From Copromyces sp. CBS 386.78 (Eukaryota; Ascomycota; Sordariomycetes; Sordariales; Sordariaceae), in the NCBI GenBank assembly GCA_030685235.1, contig MU839103.1:424490-488489 (forward strand): a stretch of 64,000 nucleotides of DNA. The letters run 5' to 3'. The translations under genes were made by a program, and so were the position numbers. Under the pieces are notes generated by a model. The model made no database searches, was not told the DNA's origin, and worked only from the letters and a program-made list of their open reading frames with translations. Below, one piece after another: positions 10,379 to 20,128 of the stretch (the stretch's first letter is position 1; every line of letters starts with the position of its first letter).

Positions 10379-12451
10379 TCATTCCTCAAACGCCCTCAAT
10401 CCCATCCCAGGCAACACACCAGCAATGTGTTTCCCCAATAACTCATCATAAATCGCTTTCCCACCCGGTAATCGATGAATCAACCCTCTAATCCACTCCA
10501 AATCGTCCCTTTCCTCTTCCTCCTGTCTTTCCCTCGTTGTCAACAGCGACTCTGAACATCTCCGATCCTCCAAAGGCACCTTCGCCAAAACATCAACCAT
10601 GGCACAAGCGACATCAAATACCTTCTCTGTTAACCCGACGCCATGGACGCGAATGCTTTCGAGGGGAAGGCTTTGAGTGACGAGGACGAGTTCGTGGGCG
10701 ATGGAGAGGGGGTGGTGGTAGGTTAGTGACTCTTTCACCGCTGTACCACCAGGGGGAATTAATAACCCGATGCGCAACCGGATCTGCCAGAGGATCACGC
10801 ATAGCCAGAGTTGGGTGATTTTCAGGTTGGCAACTTGGGTTGTGTGGAGGTGGCCGGTAGGGAGGAGGCAGGGAGCTTGCATTGTTGACGTCGGAGAGAC
10901 ACAGGTGGAATCGACCAGTCGTCCATCAGGCGACATTGATGGTAGGGAAACTGGCCCTGCGCCCGGACCCGAACCGAAACCCGAACCCGGACCCGTCTTC
11001 GGACTCGGACTTGGACCGGGCACCGCCTCCGCAATCAACTTCTCCACCACATCCAAGGGCCCCGCCACCAGTGCCGGACTTCCAAATGCGCTTGCCGTCA
11101 TTGTCACCTCCTGATTCAACAACGCCATAAACCCCGTATCCAACGGCCTGAACAGCGCCACCAAGCTCGCTAATCCCGTAAATTCGGGGTCGGCACAGAA
11201 ATCCAGCGACGGGGTGGTCCGAGTAATTTGGAGCGTTATCGGTCGCCGGTAGCGGATGGCATGTGACCTTTCGCTCACCAAAAGCACCCAAAACAATCGG
11301 TCTGCCAGTGTCCTCCTCACCTTCGCCATCTCCTTTCCTTCAGATCCAGAATCCTCAACCCGTAAAACAATCCATAGCGTCGTCGCCTCCCTCAACCAAA
11401 AGAAAGCCTGAGAGTGATGAAATAGCAACGCATGACAAGCATACAAAAAGAAGGTAATCAGTACCCTTTCAAGCGTCGGAGCAAACCTTTTTTGTTGTGT
11501 ACCCAAAGCCAAAGCCCGGTGGTGGCTGGCTTGTGCTTCTTCAAAGAGCAAACGGCCGTAGGCGGAGTTGGAATGTGGGATGCCGATGGAGGTGAAGAGG
11601 TGGGCGGTGGGGTGTTCGATTTGCAAGAGGACGAGGGCGGAGAGAGAGAGGAGAAGAGTTTGGGCTTCGGCGCCCTCATTGCTGAGAGTGGCGGCGGTGG
11701 CGGAACAGGAAGACATGTGGATAAAGTGGTCAACATAGGAAGGGGTGAGGATGGGGATCGTTGGGTAGAGCCGGGAGAAGAAACGGGGGATGCAATGGTC
11801 AAGAACAGCCTTGGGGAGGAGGTTAATGCTGGGTTGATAGTGGTGCTGTTGGGCCTGGTGAGGAGAGCTGGCTGACACTGCACCGCCGGCGAGAGGGTAG
11901 TTCACCAAACTCTCCGGGCTGGCTGGGAGCTGGGTGAAGGACCATGTTCCTGTTGTTGCTGCTGTTGTTCCTGTTGAACCCGAAGCCGGCACCAGTCCAG
12001 GATGGACATAAGACCGGGGCAGTACAACATGTGTCTGAGACTGGGACTGCGGGTGATGTTGTCCTTGTCGACTGCCTCCACTGTGATGACACTCAATCAT
12101 CATTTCACTCCGGAGACATTGATCCTCCAGTCCAACACCGATACACCTCTGACACGGCCTCGACTCGCTACAACCCTTTTGCAGCCTCCTGCATCGCTGA
12201 CAGGCTTTGGAGACTTGGGCTCTTTTCTTCTGTCTCCGTACTGGACCTGGACCTGGACCGGAAGCTGCTGTTGTTGATGGGATGTCACCGTGATTCGTAC
12301 TCGGGATCTGTGCTACTGTGTTGGACGGTGAAGAGCCGCGTGTGAGTGCGGCCGCGGGTTGAGCCGAATGGTCAGTCGCAGCAGCGGGAGCCGCATGACC
12401 AGCGGTCTCGGGGGCACGTCGGTTGACGCCGTCTATGCCATTATCACCCAT
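10379..12451 (-). CDS. Zn2Cys6 fungal transcription factor, 690 aa, linked to maltose-type genes
   Basis: Uninterrupted frame from a true ATG. The binuclear zinc cluster is C84-x2-C87-x6-C94-x5-C100-x2-C103-x8-C112, preceded by a basic stretch (RRQKKRAQ). The Pro/Ser-rich N-terminus and the region after the cluster are low complexity. A fungal-specific TF middle region begins near LDHCIPRFFSRLYPTIPIL and includes a segment around FTSIGIPHSNSAYGRLLFEEAQ. It lies just downstream of, and on the same strand as, an alpha-glucoside permease, with a maltase beyond it. This resembles the regulator-permease-maltase arrangement of fungal MAL clusters, so I infer that it controls them. The zinc cluster is not close to the AmyR or MAL63 sequences as I recall them, so a tree is needed before naming it. 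Confidence 0.85.
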   Translation of the reverse strand: MGDNGIDGVNRRAPETAGHAAPAAATDHSAQPAAALTRGSSPSNTVAQIPSTNHGDIPSTTAASGPGPGPVRRQKKRAQVSKACQRCRRLQKGCSESRPCQRCIGVGLEDQCLRSEMMIECHHSGGSRQGQHHPQSQSQTHVVLPRSYVHPGLVPASGSTGTTAATTGTWSFTQLPASPESLVNYPLAGGAVSASSPHQAQQHHYQPSINLLPKAVLDHCIPRFFSRLYPTIPILTPSYVDHFIHMSSCSATAATLSNEGAEAQTLLLSLSALVLLQIEHPTAHLFTSIGIPHSNSAYGRLLFEEAQASHHRALALGTQQKRFAPTLERVLITFFLYACHALLFHHSQAFFWLREATTLWIVLRVEDSGSEGKEMAKVRRTLADRLFWVLLVSERSHAIRYRRPITLQITRTTPSLDFCADPEFTGLASLVALFRPLDTGFMALLNQEVTMTASAFGSPALVAGPLDVVEKLIAEAVPGPSPSPKTGPGSGFGSGPGAGPVSLPSMSPDGRLVDSTCVSPTSTMQAPCLLPTGHLHTTQVANLKITQLWLCVILWQIRLRIGLLIPPGGTAVKESLTYHHPLSIAHELVLVTQSLPLESIRVHGVGLTEKVFDVACAMVDVLAKVPLEDRRCSESLLTTRERQEEEERDDLEWIRGLIHRLPGGKAIYDELLGKHIAGVLPGMGLRAFEE

Positions 12452-13259
12452 GTCGTCGCCTATCGCCTAATAGCGCCGTCCTATCCTTCCATGGTGCGGT
12501 GCCGTCTTGCAAATGCCGGAACGATGTCCGGTCCTGCCCTCTCTTCCCGTCCCGTCTTTTGATATGGATGATCAAAGACGCGTGTCTTCGGTTCTACGGC
12601 GCAGGAGCGAGGTCGGTGAAGTAGTTGTTATGACCGAGATCCTGTCCGTCCCACTTTGCCTGAACGATCAATGGACTGACAAACTGACAGACTGGCAGGC
12701 AAAAGAAATGTGCGGTGGGAAAAGGGACAGAAGTGTCGCGCAGGCCTAGAAACTGGCATGAATGGTGATGTGATCGGATGATCCCCTGGATCTCTCCCCC
12801 AATGAAACCCTACCGTTGTTTCAAGCTTTTCATGGCATCGTACCCGCTATATTGACTTGGCACTAGCCCCCAAAAGTCACTGACTCGCCTGAAAGGGGAA
12901 GTTGAGCGGCCGCCTAGAAATGGAGGCAAAAATGGTCTCGAAATCGTCTTCACGACGACATCACCAGACATTGTGTCTCTGGTAAGCATCCGTTTACCTG
13001 CCGGTATCGACTTCAGTCCGCCAACATGGTCTTCTCTCAGCCTTGCTCTTCGCAAGATGTCCAAGCTGTCATCGAGTCCGAAAAGCACGGCAGGACGACA
13101 AAGTCACTGAGCCCACCAGCTCAGCTTCATTTCTGCATTTAAGTTGGGGACACTCACGCTTTCTTACAGCCATTGTCATGTAAACACCAAACCATAGGCA
13201 TCAAAGGTATTATTAACTCGCTATCAGTCAAGCAACAGACTTTTCTACAATCCCACTAT
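12452..13259. other. promoter region of the Zn2Cys6 regulator, 3' flank of permease
   Basis: 808 bp between two minus-strand genes. It holds the regulator promoter. I found no copy of the CTCCGA motif that clusters in the permease/maltase promoter. Confidence 0.4.
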
Positions 13260-15059
13260 TCAAGCCTTAATCTCCTTCCCCTCATGGCTCTGCGTCTCGT
13301 CAAGCGATAATTTCTTCTCTCCATGACTCTGCAAGTCAAAAGGATCAACCTTGGTCTTTGCAAACTTCCTCGCCGCAACCTTCCTCTCAAACAAGATATC
13401 CAACTCAGCATACGTCCTCCCCTTTGGCTCCGGCAACCTAAAGAACACCCAAATAGCCGACAACAAGCAGCTGCCCGCCCAGAAGAACGCCGTTCTGGCG
13501 CCCCAGTTCCACGCCCCTGTGCTCAGCTGGTAGTTCGTCATGACATTGACAAAGATGTTGCTAGCATTGTACGCCGCACGAGCAAGAACGATGGTCTTGG
13601 CCTTTAGACGGGTCGACGACAGCTCAGAAATGAGACAATACGTCACAGGTCCGACGGCAAAGTCATAGACGAACGTAAAAGCGATGAGCACGCCGCCAAT
13701 GGCCCACACGGAAGACTTATTTCCACTGAAGGAGAGACAGCCGACGATAACGAGGAGACAAAACTGCGCGCAGAGACCGCTAAAATGGATGCGCCGACGG
13801 CCGACGCGCGACATGAGGAACCACGAGCCGGCGGTGCCGACCATGCCGAGGGCGTACTGGCCCATGGAGAGCGAGAACGAGTTGCTCGCATCCATGCCGG
13901 CTTGGGTGAGGAAGTAGGAGAAGTACCCCATGAGGTTCTGGCCGCCGAGTGTTTGCACAAGCCAGATACCCACGACGATCTCCGTACGGCGGAGGTCAAT
14001 ACCTCTGAAGCAGTCGCGGAACGTAACACCCTCCTTCAGCTGCTTCTCGAGCTCATTCGTATGCTCAATCATGGCCAGCGTCTCATCCATATTGAATCCA
14101 GGCTGGTTCCTCGAGGTTAAACGGAGAAGCGATTGCTTGGCCTCTTCCTTCCTTCCATGACGGACGTACCACCAAGGCGACTCGGGAGCGAAGATAAGAC
14201 CGGCCAAGATGGGAATCGGCCACACCCACTGCACGCCAAAGGGGATCCGGTATGCCCATTGATCGGTCCGGCCCACGGAGCCCTTGTTGACGGCGGCGGC
14301 GAAGAACTGGCCAATCACCCAGCACATGTTGATGAAGGTGGTCAGGTACGGGCGAAGCACCATCGGCGCAACCTCGGAAGCGTAGGCGGGTGTAACGCTC
14401 TGGAAGGCACCCCAGGGGATTCCTGTTTTGGTTCGGACCGGTTAGCATGCGACCTTCAAATGGAAGTCCGAACTGCATGTCGACCCTTGGAAAGGAATGG
14501 TATATGGCTGATTAGAGATTGCAAACTCGCCACAAAGAATCTCGCCCACCACCAACACCTTGATATTCGGCGCAAAGAACAACACAAAGATAAACGCGAT
14601 CATCAACACCAGACTCGCAATCGCCGTGTTCTTGTACCCAATCCGATCAGCCGCCCATCCGGCAAAGATCAATCCAAAGATCTCTCCGGCTCTTGCTCCG
14701 TTGGATAGGCCGGACTGCCAAGCCGCCGAAACGAGGTACTTGCCCTTCTCCGGGTTGAATTCTCCGAATTTCTTGTTGAAGACGGGCGAGGCGTAGAGAC
14801 TCCCCAACAGGGCGAGGTCGTAGCCTTCCATGATCAAGGTCGAGGAGAGAAGGACGGACCAGCCGATGGCTTTGGGGTAGAGCTTGATGGCGCGGAGGAG
14901 GGTCATTTCGTGCTCGGTGTCGGCGGCTTGTTTGGCTTCGACTAGGACGACATCGTTGTCGGCGTGGTGTCCATCTTGGCCTTGGGGGATGGTGGTGGTG
15001 ATGCCTGCCTCTGTGGCCTTTTCGGGCGAGGAGGAGGCAAGGGGCTTTTGGTCCGCCAT
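13260..15059 (-). CDS. MFS alpha-glucoside (maltose-type) permease, 563 aa
   Basis: Complement of join(13260..14422, 14531..15059). The 108-bp intron must use a GC donor (GCGAGT) with an AACAG acceptor and a TGCTAACC branch site, because only this gives the family-conserved GEILC-GIPWGAFQSVTP. It is a 12-TM sugar porter importing alpha-glucosides by proton symport. Family marks: a long cytosolic N-terminus, EGYDLALLGSLYASP in TM1, GWAADRIGYK, PESPWWYVRHGR after TM6, GRRRIH, and PEPKGRTYAELDILFERKV after TM12, which is typical of MalP/Agt1-like permeases. It is divergent from the maltase across 1.9 kb. Confidence 0.9.
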
Positions 15060-16957
15060 TGTGGTGGATAGTGTTGAGGTACCTAGTCAGGCCCCAGAGA
15101 AGATGGATGACAAAGATGATCAAGAGTAAGAAAGGGGAGAAAATCCAAGTCCTAGAAGAGCTTGATGATGGGAAAGAAGAAAGACGAAAAAAGCATGGCA
15201 AGAACGGGGTCGGAAATCGTGCGCCTTTATGTGTGTGCGACCCTCGCTATGAGCAATCGTGGTGCCAGCATCAAGGGGGAAAGGGGAGGAGGAAAATTCC
15301 CAAAACGGGTCGAATAGTCGGTGTTAGTGGTCTGCCTGCCGGTAGGTGGATCGTCGTCGGCATTGCCATTGATTGCCCAAAAAAAAAAAAGGCCAGCATT
15401 CGTGCTCCGCGCTTTGGGTGTGGCAAGCATGGTCGCTCTTGTACCGAAAACTGAACAGAAGAAACTGACGATAAGCCTGCCTCGCAGGTAAAGTATCAAT
15501 AGCTCCCTCAAGCTTGACCGTTACCATCTAGGGTGACATCACATCACACATCATCCCCTCGTCGTCGAAAAGGGAATATTCTGCAGCTTAGACGGCTGGT
15601 CATATGATGAGACTTTTGTAAGTGATCACTGGAATGTTGGAAGATGCCGGTGTTGTATCTTGTGCAAAGCGAAGGACTTCCTTCTCGCGATGCTTTGCCA
15701 AAAGTCCAGCCACCTTCACGAGGAAGAAGACTAAGCAAAACCGTTGACTGACCGCAGTGTCGGAGCAAACCCCAGAAACCTCACCCCAGAACTCCGCTCA
15801 AGGTTGAACCCATCTCCAGTCCCCATTCCCCGGACCCCACGTTTAATCGCTCAAGTCACGAATCCGGGGTAAGAAGATCGCTTTTGTCGTGCTCTGTGTC
15901 GGCCTTGCCCGGCACATGGGCACATGGCAATTTTCAAACGAGCCAGAGTGCTGGGTCGGTGTGAATGACTGTGCAAGAATTTCGCAAAAACCAATGAAGT
16001 CGAACGAAGAAATCAAGCCGGTGACGTCTGCGGAGATGTCAGAAAGAATGGCGTTGCATTGGAGGCAAGGGTGTCGGAGTTTGTGGTCCTTTGGACGCGT
16101 TTGGAGACGGTATTGGAACTTGGAGGGGTTGAACCAATTGGAGCTTATTCTCTATTACTTGGCGATTTCGAGATACTTGGCAAGTATCGTTACAGGTATT
16201 TTACGCTATTGTAAGCTGCATTCCGTTAGTGTCAGCGGTACACCCAAGCTTCCAAAAGAAGATCCAAAAAGGACCTTGGATGGGGCAAGGGAGTCGGAGT
16301 GTGCAAGATGCTGATCAAGGACCGTGGCAATCACAGACCCGACCACCTCAACCAGGCGAAGTCGTGAAGAGATGGACCGAGGCGATATCTCGAATCCATC
16401 AGAGCTCCGACTCCGACACGGACACTCCGACTTTTCCATCCGGCGGGATCTCGGATAGCCGAAAGCCTGCTTGGGTTGCGCCGATAACATCTGTTTACCC
16501 ATGGCTTTACGATCCCTGATGCTCTCCGCGGATAAGTAATGTAGGATTGTACCCCTCTCTACTCACGACGACGTGTGAAGATCATTTCAGGAACCTTTTC
16601 CTTTCGACTTCCCATCTCAATCTTTACCCAAGTTTGTTGCGGATTCATATTCTTCTCAACATTGTCTCATTCTTCAATATACCCCTTGGAGAAGTTATCA
16701 GCTCGAAAGTTTGTTCACTTGCCTGGGCGTTTCTTACCTCCAGTCCATCCGTTTTGGTCAATGACAGAGGCCTGATATCATCGTGAGTATTTCCATTCAG
16801 ATGCTGAAAAAATGTTTTTGGTCGACAAGGAGGCATTTTGAGCATCCGTTATGGCCTTTCGGACGGGTTGGGATAGCTCTCATTGCGAGTGCCAGGCTAA
16901 CAAGCATAACAGTATCGGACGGATTGTATCAAGTTCTAGCTGAAGCCACACTAAGCC
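15060..16957. promoter_or_regulatory. shared divergent promoter of permease and maltase with six CTCCGA motifs
   Basis: This 1.9-kb space has no supported gene. CTCCGA/TCGGAG occurs at 15760-15765, 16074-16079, 16294-16299, 16405-16410, 16411-16416 and 16425-16430. The last three lie within 26 bp. CGG-containing motifs of this kind are what Zn2Cys6 factors bind, and such a factor lies next door. A homopolymer A run is at about 15380-15391. Confidence 0.5.
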
Positions 16958-18790
16958 ATGGGTTCCGTAAATGATACCTCCGTGTGCGTGGGCAAGACTC
17001 CCTGGTGGAAAGAAGCTGTTTTCTACCAAGTCTACCCCGCCAGCTTCAAAGACACCAACAACGACGGCTGGGGTGACATCCCCGGCCTCATCGCCAAAAT
17101 CGACTACCTCCACGACCTAGGCGTCGACTGCGTCTGGCTTTCTCCCATGTTCGAGTCTCCCCAGAAGGACATGGGCTACGACATATCCGACTACCAAGCC
17201 GTCTACTCGCGCTACGGCACCCTCTCCGACGTCGATGACCTGATCGCCGCCTGCCACGCCCGCGGCATGAAGCTGATCCTCGACCTGGTCGTCAACCACA
17301 CCTCCGACCAACACCCGTGGTTCCAAGAATCCCGCTCGTCCAAAACCAATCCCAAGCGCGACTGGTACATGTGGAAACCGGCCCGCTACGATGCAGATGG
17401 GAACCGCATGCCGCCCACCAACTGGCGCAGCTACTTCGCCGGTCCGACCTGGACCTGGGACGAGCACACCCAGGAGTACTACCTGCACCTGTACGACACC
17501 TCCCAACCGGACCTGAACTGGGAGAACCCAGACTGCCGCAAAGCCATATACGACGAAGCCATGCGCTTCTGGCTCGACCGCGGCGTCGATGGCTTCCGTA
17601 TCGACACCGTCAACAAGTACTCCAAGCGCGTCGACTTCCCCGACGCCCCCGTCACTATGCCGGGTGAGACCGACCAGCCTGCGCCCGAGATGTGGTGCAA
17701 CGGCCCCCGCATCCACGAGTTCATCCGCGAGATGAACGAGCAGGTGTTGGCACCATACAACGCCGTGTCCGTGGGTGAGCTTTCAAACACGCCGCTTCCC
17801 GAGCAAGTTCTGCCGTATGTCTCTGCCGCGGCCAAGGAGCTGGATATGGTGTTTGAGTTTAGCACCATCCGCTTGGGCACCGGCGGGCCGTTTCACGGCA
17901 AGTATTTGTATCGAGAGTTCCCCTTGTCGGAGCTGAAGCACTATGTGGCGACGTGGCAGCAGTGGCTCGAGGGGACGGACGGGTGGCACACGGTGTTTTG
18001 CGAGAACCACGATAACGGAAGGGCGGTGTCGCGGTTTGGAGATGATTCGACTGTTGAGTTGTGGGAGGCCAGCGCGAAGACTATTGCGCTGTGGCAGGCG
18101 ACGCTGACGGGCACGATTTTTCTGTATCAGGGACAGGAGATTGGGATGGTGAATATGCCCGAGGACTGGCCGATTGAGGCGGAGTATAAGGATGTTGAGA
18201 GTCTGAACTTTTACAAGGAGGCGAAGGCGTCGGGGGATGCAGAGAGGATAAAGAAGACGGAGGAGGGATTGAGGATTCTGGCGAGGGATCACTCGAGGAT
18301 ACCAATGCAGTGGGATGCGTCGCCTAATGCCGGTTTTACGTCTGCGGGAGTGACGCCGTGGATGAGAGTGCATGATGGGTTTAAAGACTTGAATGTGGAA
18401 AAACAGGAGGCGGATGATGAGTCGATTCTTGGGTTCTACAGGAAAATCCTGAAGTTGAGGAAGGAGTACAGCGGGCTGTTTGTGCATGGAGCGTTCAGGC
18501 CTGTACTGCAAGAGGATGAGACACTGTTTGTTTACGTCAAGGACGATCAAGGGTTTGAAGAGGGAGATGTCCAGGCAGAGAAGAGGAGGAAGGCGCTTGT
18601 GGTTATGAACTTCTCTGGACAGCCAGTCAATCTCCAGGAGCATAATCTCGATGTGACAGCCACGCTGGAATGCAAGCATGGAGAGGAGCGGCTGTTGGTG
18701 ACTACCCATAAGAAGAAGGATATGTCTAGTATGGAAGCTGGCACATTGAAGCCATGGGAGGGTAGAGTGTATCTGAATTTTAAAGAGTGA
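16958..18790 (+). CDS. GH13 alpha-glucosidase (maltase), 610 aa
   Basis: Intronless, with a true ATG. It hydrolyses alpha-1,4-glucosidic bonds of maltose and short oligosaccharides. It has no signal peptide, so it should act in the cytosol on imported sugar. Family GH13 marks: WWKEAVFYQVYPASF at the N-terminus, DLVVNHTSDQHPWF (region I), GFRIDTVN with nucleophile D216, VGEL with acid/base E274, and FCENHDNGR with D352 as the third catalytic residue. Length matches intracellular fungal maltases such as MalT. Together with the neighbouring permease it makes an import-then-hydrolyse route. Confidence 0.93.
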   Translation: MGSVNDTSVCVGKTPWWKEAVFYQVYPASFKDTNNDGWGDIPGLIAKIDYLHDLGVDCVWLSPMFESPQKDMGYDISDYQAVYSRYGTLSDVDDLIAACHARGMKLILDLVVNHTSDQHPWFQESRSSKTNPKRDWYMWKPARYDADGNRMPPTNWRSYFAGPTWTWDEHTQEYYLHLYDTSQPDLNWENPDCRKAIYDEAMRFWLDRGVDGFRIDTVNKYSKRVDFPDAPVTMPGETDQPAPEMWCNGPRIHEFIREMNEQVLAPYNAVSVGELSNTPLPEQVLPYVSAAAKELDMVFEFSTIRLGTGGPFHGKYLYREFPLSELKHYVATWQQWLEGTDGWHTVFCENHDNGRAVSRFGDDSTVELWEASAKTIALWQATLTGTIFLYQGQEIGMVNMPEDWPIEAEYKDVESLNFYKEAKASGDAERIKKTEEGLRILARDHSRIPMQWDASPNAGFTSAGVTPWMRVHDGFKDLNVEKQEADDESILGFYRKILKLRKEYSGLFVHGAFRPVLQEDETLFVYVKDDQGFEEGDVQAEKRRKALVVMNFSGQPVNLQEHNLDVTATLECKHGEERLLVTTHKKKDMSSMEAGTLKPWEGRVYLNFKE

Positions 18791-19327
18791 AGCACCGGGT
18801 TGAAGGGAACACTGGGTTGAAAGACTTTGTATAGAATTTTGACTACCAACGGAATCATGTACAAACAAGTAATAATGTGGCGATGCACTATCACCTCGTG
18901 CCATCCGTCCTTAACCAACAAATTGCCTCTCAAGTACTACTCACACCACCCAAGTACCGAAAGCAGACAAAACAGGCTAAACTCATCTCACAGTCAACTC
19001 AAACCGTTATATTGATACTAAGGCATGTGATCAGGATGATCAGTGCGAGGTAGTCGGCATCGGTGCTCCAGACATTTGCCCTGAGCCTTATAAACAGCCA
19101 GTTCGTGGGTTGTATATCCAGATTCATTGATTCTTCACTTGGAATGAGCTTGCTCTTCCTTCTTCCATCAAAACAGTTGGCGAGAAATTCCCAGAGAGAG
19201 ATAGGGCATAAAAGTAACCCAACTTTCGTCATCTTCCCGTCTTCCCATATTGCTATCCTCCAATTCTGAACCTGACCCGCCCCTCTCCTCATCCTACTCG
19301 TCCAAGACCAACATCAGACCACCATCA
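18791..19327. other. convergent 3' region, no gene
   Basis: Lies between the 3' ends of the maltase and PEBP genes. It should contain both 3' UTRs. No element recognised. Confidence 0.5.
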
Positions 19328-20128
19328 TCAACAAACAAAATAATTCCCCGCCACCACCTCCCCAAGCCCCAGATTCCTCTCAAACGCCTCCTCATCAAAT
19401 CTCACCCTCGTTGCCATCCCCACATCCTCTCCCTCCTCATTATCCAACGCCAAAACCTCCCTAACCTTCTTCCCATCCACACCCCCCGGCTGCTCCCAGC
19501 ACAAGAAAACATAGCGATGTGGACTACTCACGCCCGGCGGTTTCGGCCCCATATACCCGACCACGGGCTTCGTCCTCCTTGTATCCCCCCTTGCGTGTCT
19601 AATCGCCTCTGACCCACCAGTCACCTCATCAGCCGTGAGGTAAAGATACCCCTCAGCAGCATCCAACTCCTCCGTCTCCAACCTCAGGTCCGCCTCCAGC
19701 GAGTGCAAAATCGGCGCCAGCACGGGGAAACTGGGAAACGGTGGGTCGAGATCGAGGCAGATCACCATGTAATGAGGGATGTTGCCTTGGGCGTTGCTGG
19801 CTGCTGAGCCTCTCCTCCTAGAATGTCCAGCGCCATAGCCGTCGGGTTCCAAGGACGAAGAAGAATGGCTGGAGACGGGACTGAGGTCGCAGTTGGGGAC
19901 CGTGATGTTGGATAGAGCGGTGGCGGAGATGGAGTAAGAGGGAGGAAGGGCGGCGGCGTCTTTGGTTAGGGTGGTTCCTGGTGAGGAGACGGTGGTTGGA
20001 GAGGCGGAGGAGGAGGAGCTGGGGAAGTGGATGCGGAGGGGAGCGCGGGCGGGCCGGGAGGGGTTGGCTTCGGACAGGGCGGAGAGGAAGGAGAGGAGAG
20101 TGGTTACTGAAGGGGCTTCTTTTGGCAT
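19328..20128 (-). CDS. PEBP-family (phosphatidylethanolamine-binding-like) protein, 266 aa
   Basis: Single exon. The open frame extends to a TTG at 20143, but the first ATG is at 20128 (MPKEAPSVTTLLSF). PEBP marks are HYMVICLDLDPPFPSFPVL (the ligand-pocket DPDxP-like strand), followed by GYMGPKPPGVSSPHRYVF and LCWEQPGG, which correspond to the conserved GPxPP...HRY and FLLxEQ segments. The N-terminal 120 residues are Ser/Ala/Pro-rich and probably disordered. PEBP proteins bind phospholipid head groups and can modulate kinases; its role here is unknown. No signal peptide is evident. Confidence 0.82.
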   Translation of the reverse strand: MPKEAPSVTTLLSFLSALSEANPSRPARAPLRIHFPSSSSSASPTTVSSPGTTLTKDAAALPPSYSISATALSNITVPNCDLSPVSSHSSSSLEPDGYGAGHSRRRGSAASNAQGNIPHYMVICLDLDPPFPSFPVLAPILHSLEADLRLETEELDAAEGYLYLTADEVTGGSEAIRHARGDTRRTKPVVGYMGPKPPGVSSPHRYVFLCWEQPGGVDGKKVREVLALDNEEGEDVGMATRVRFDEEAFERNLGLGEVVAGNYFVC

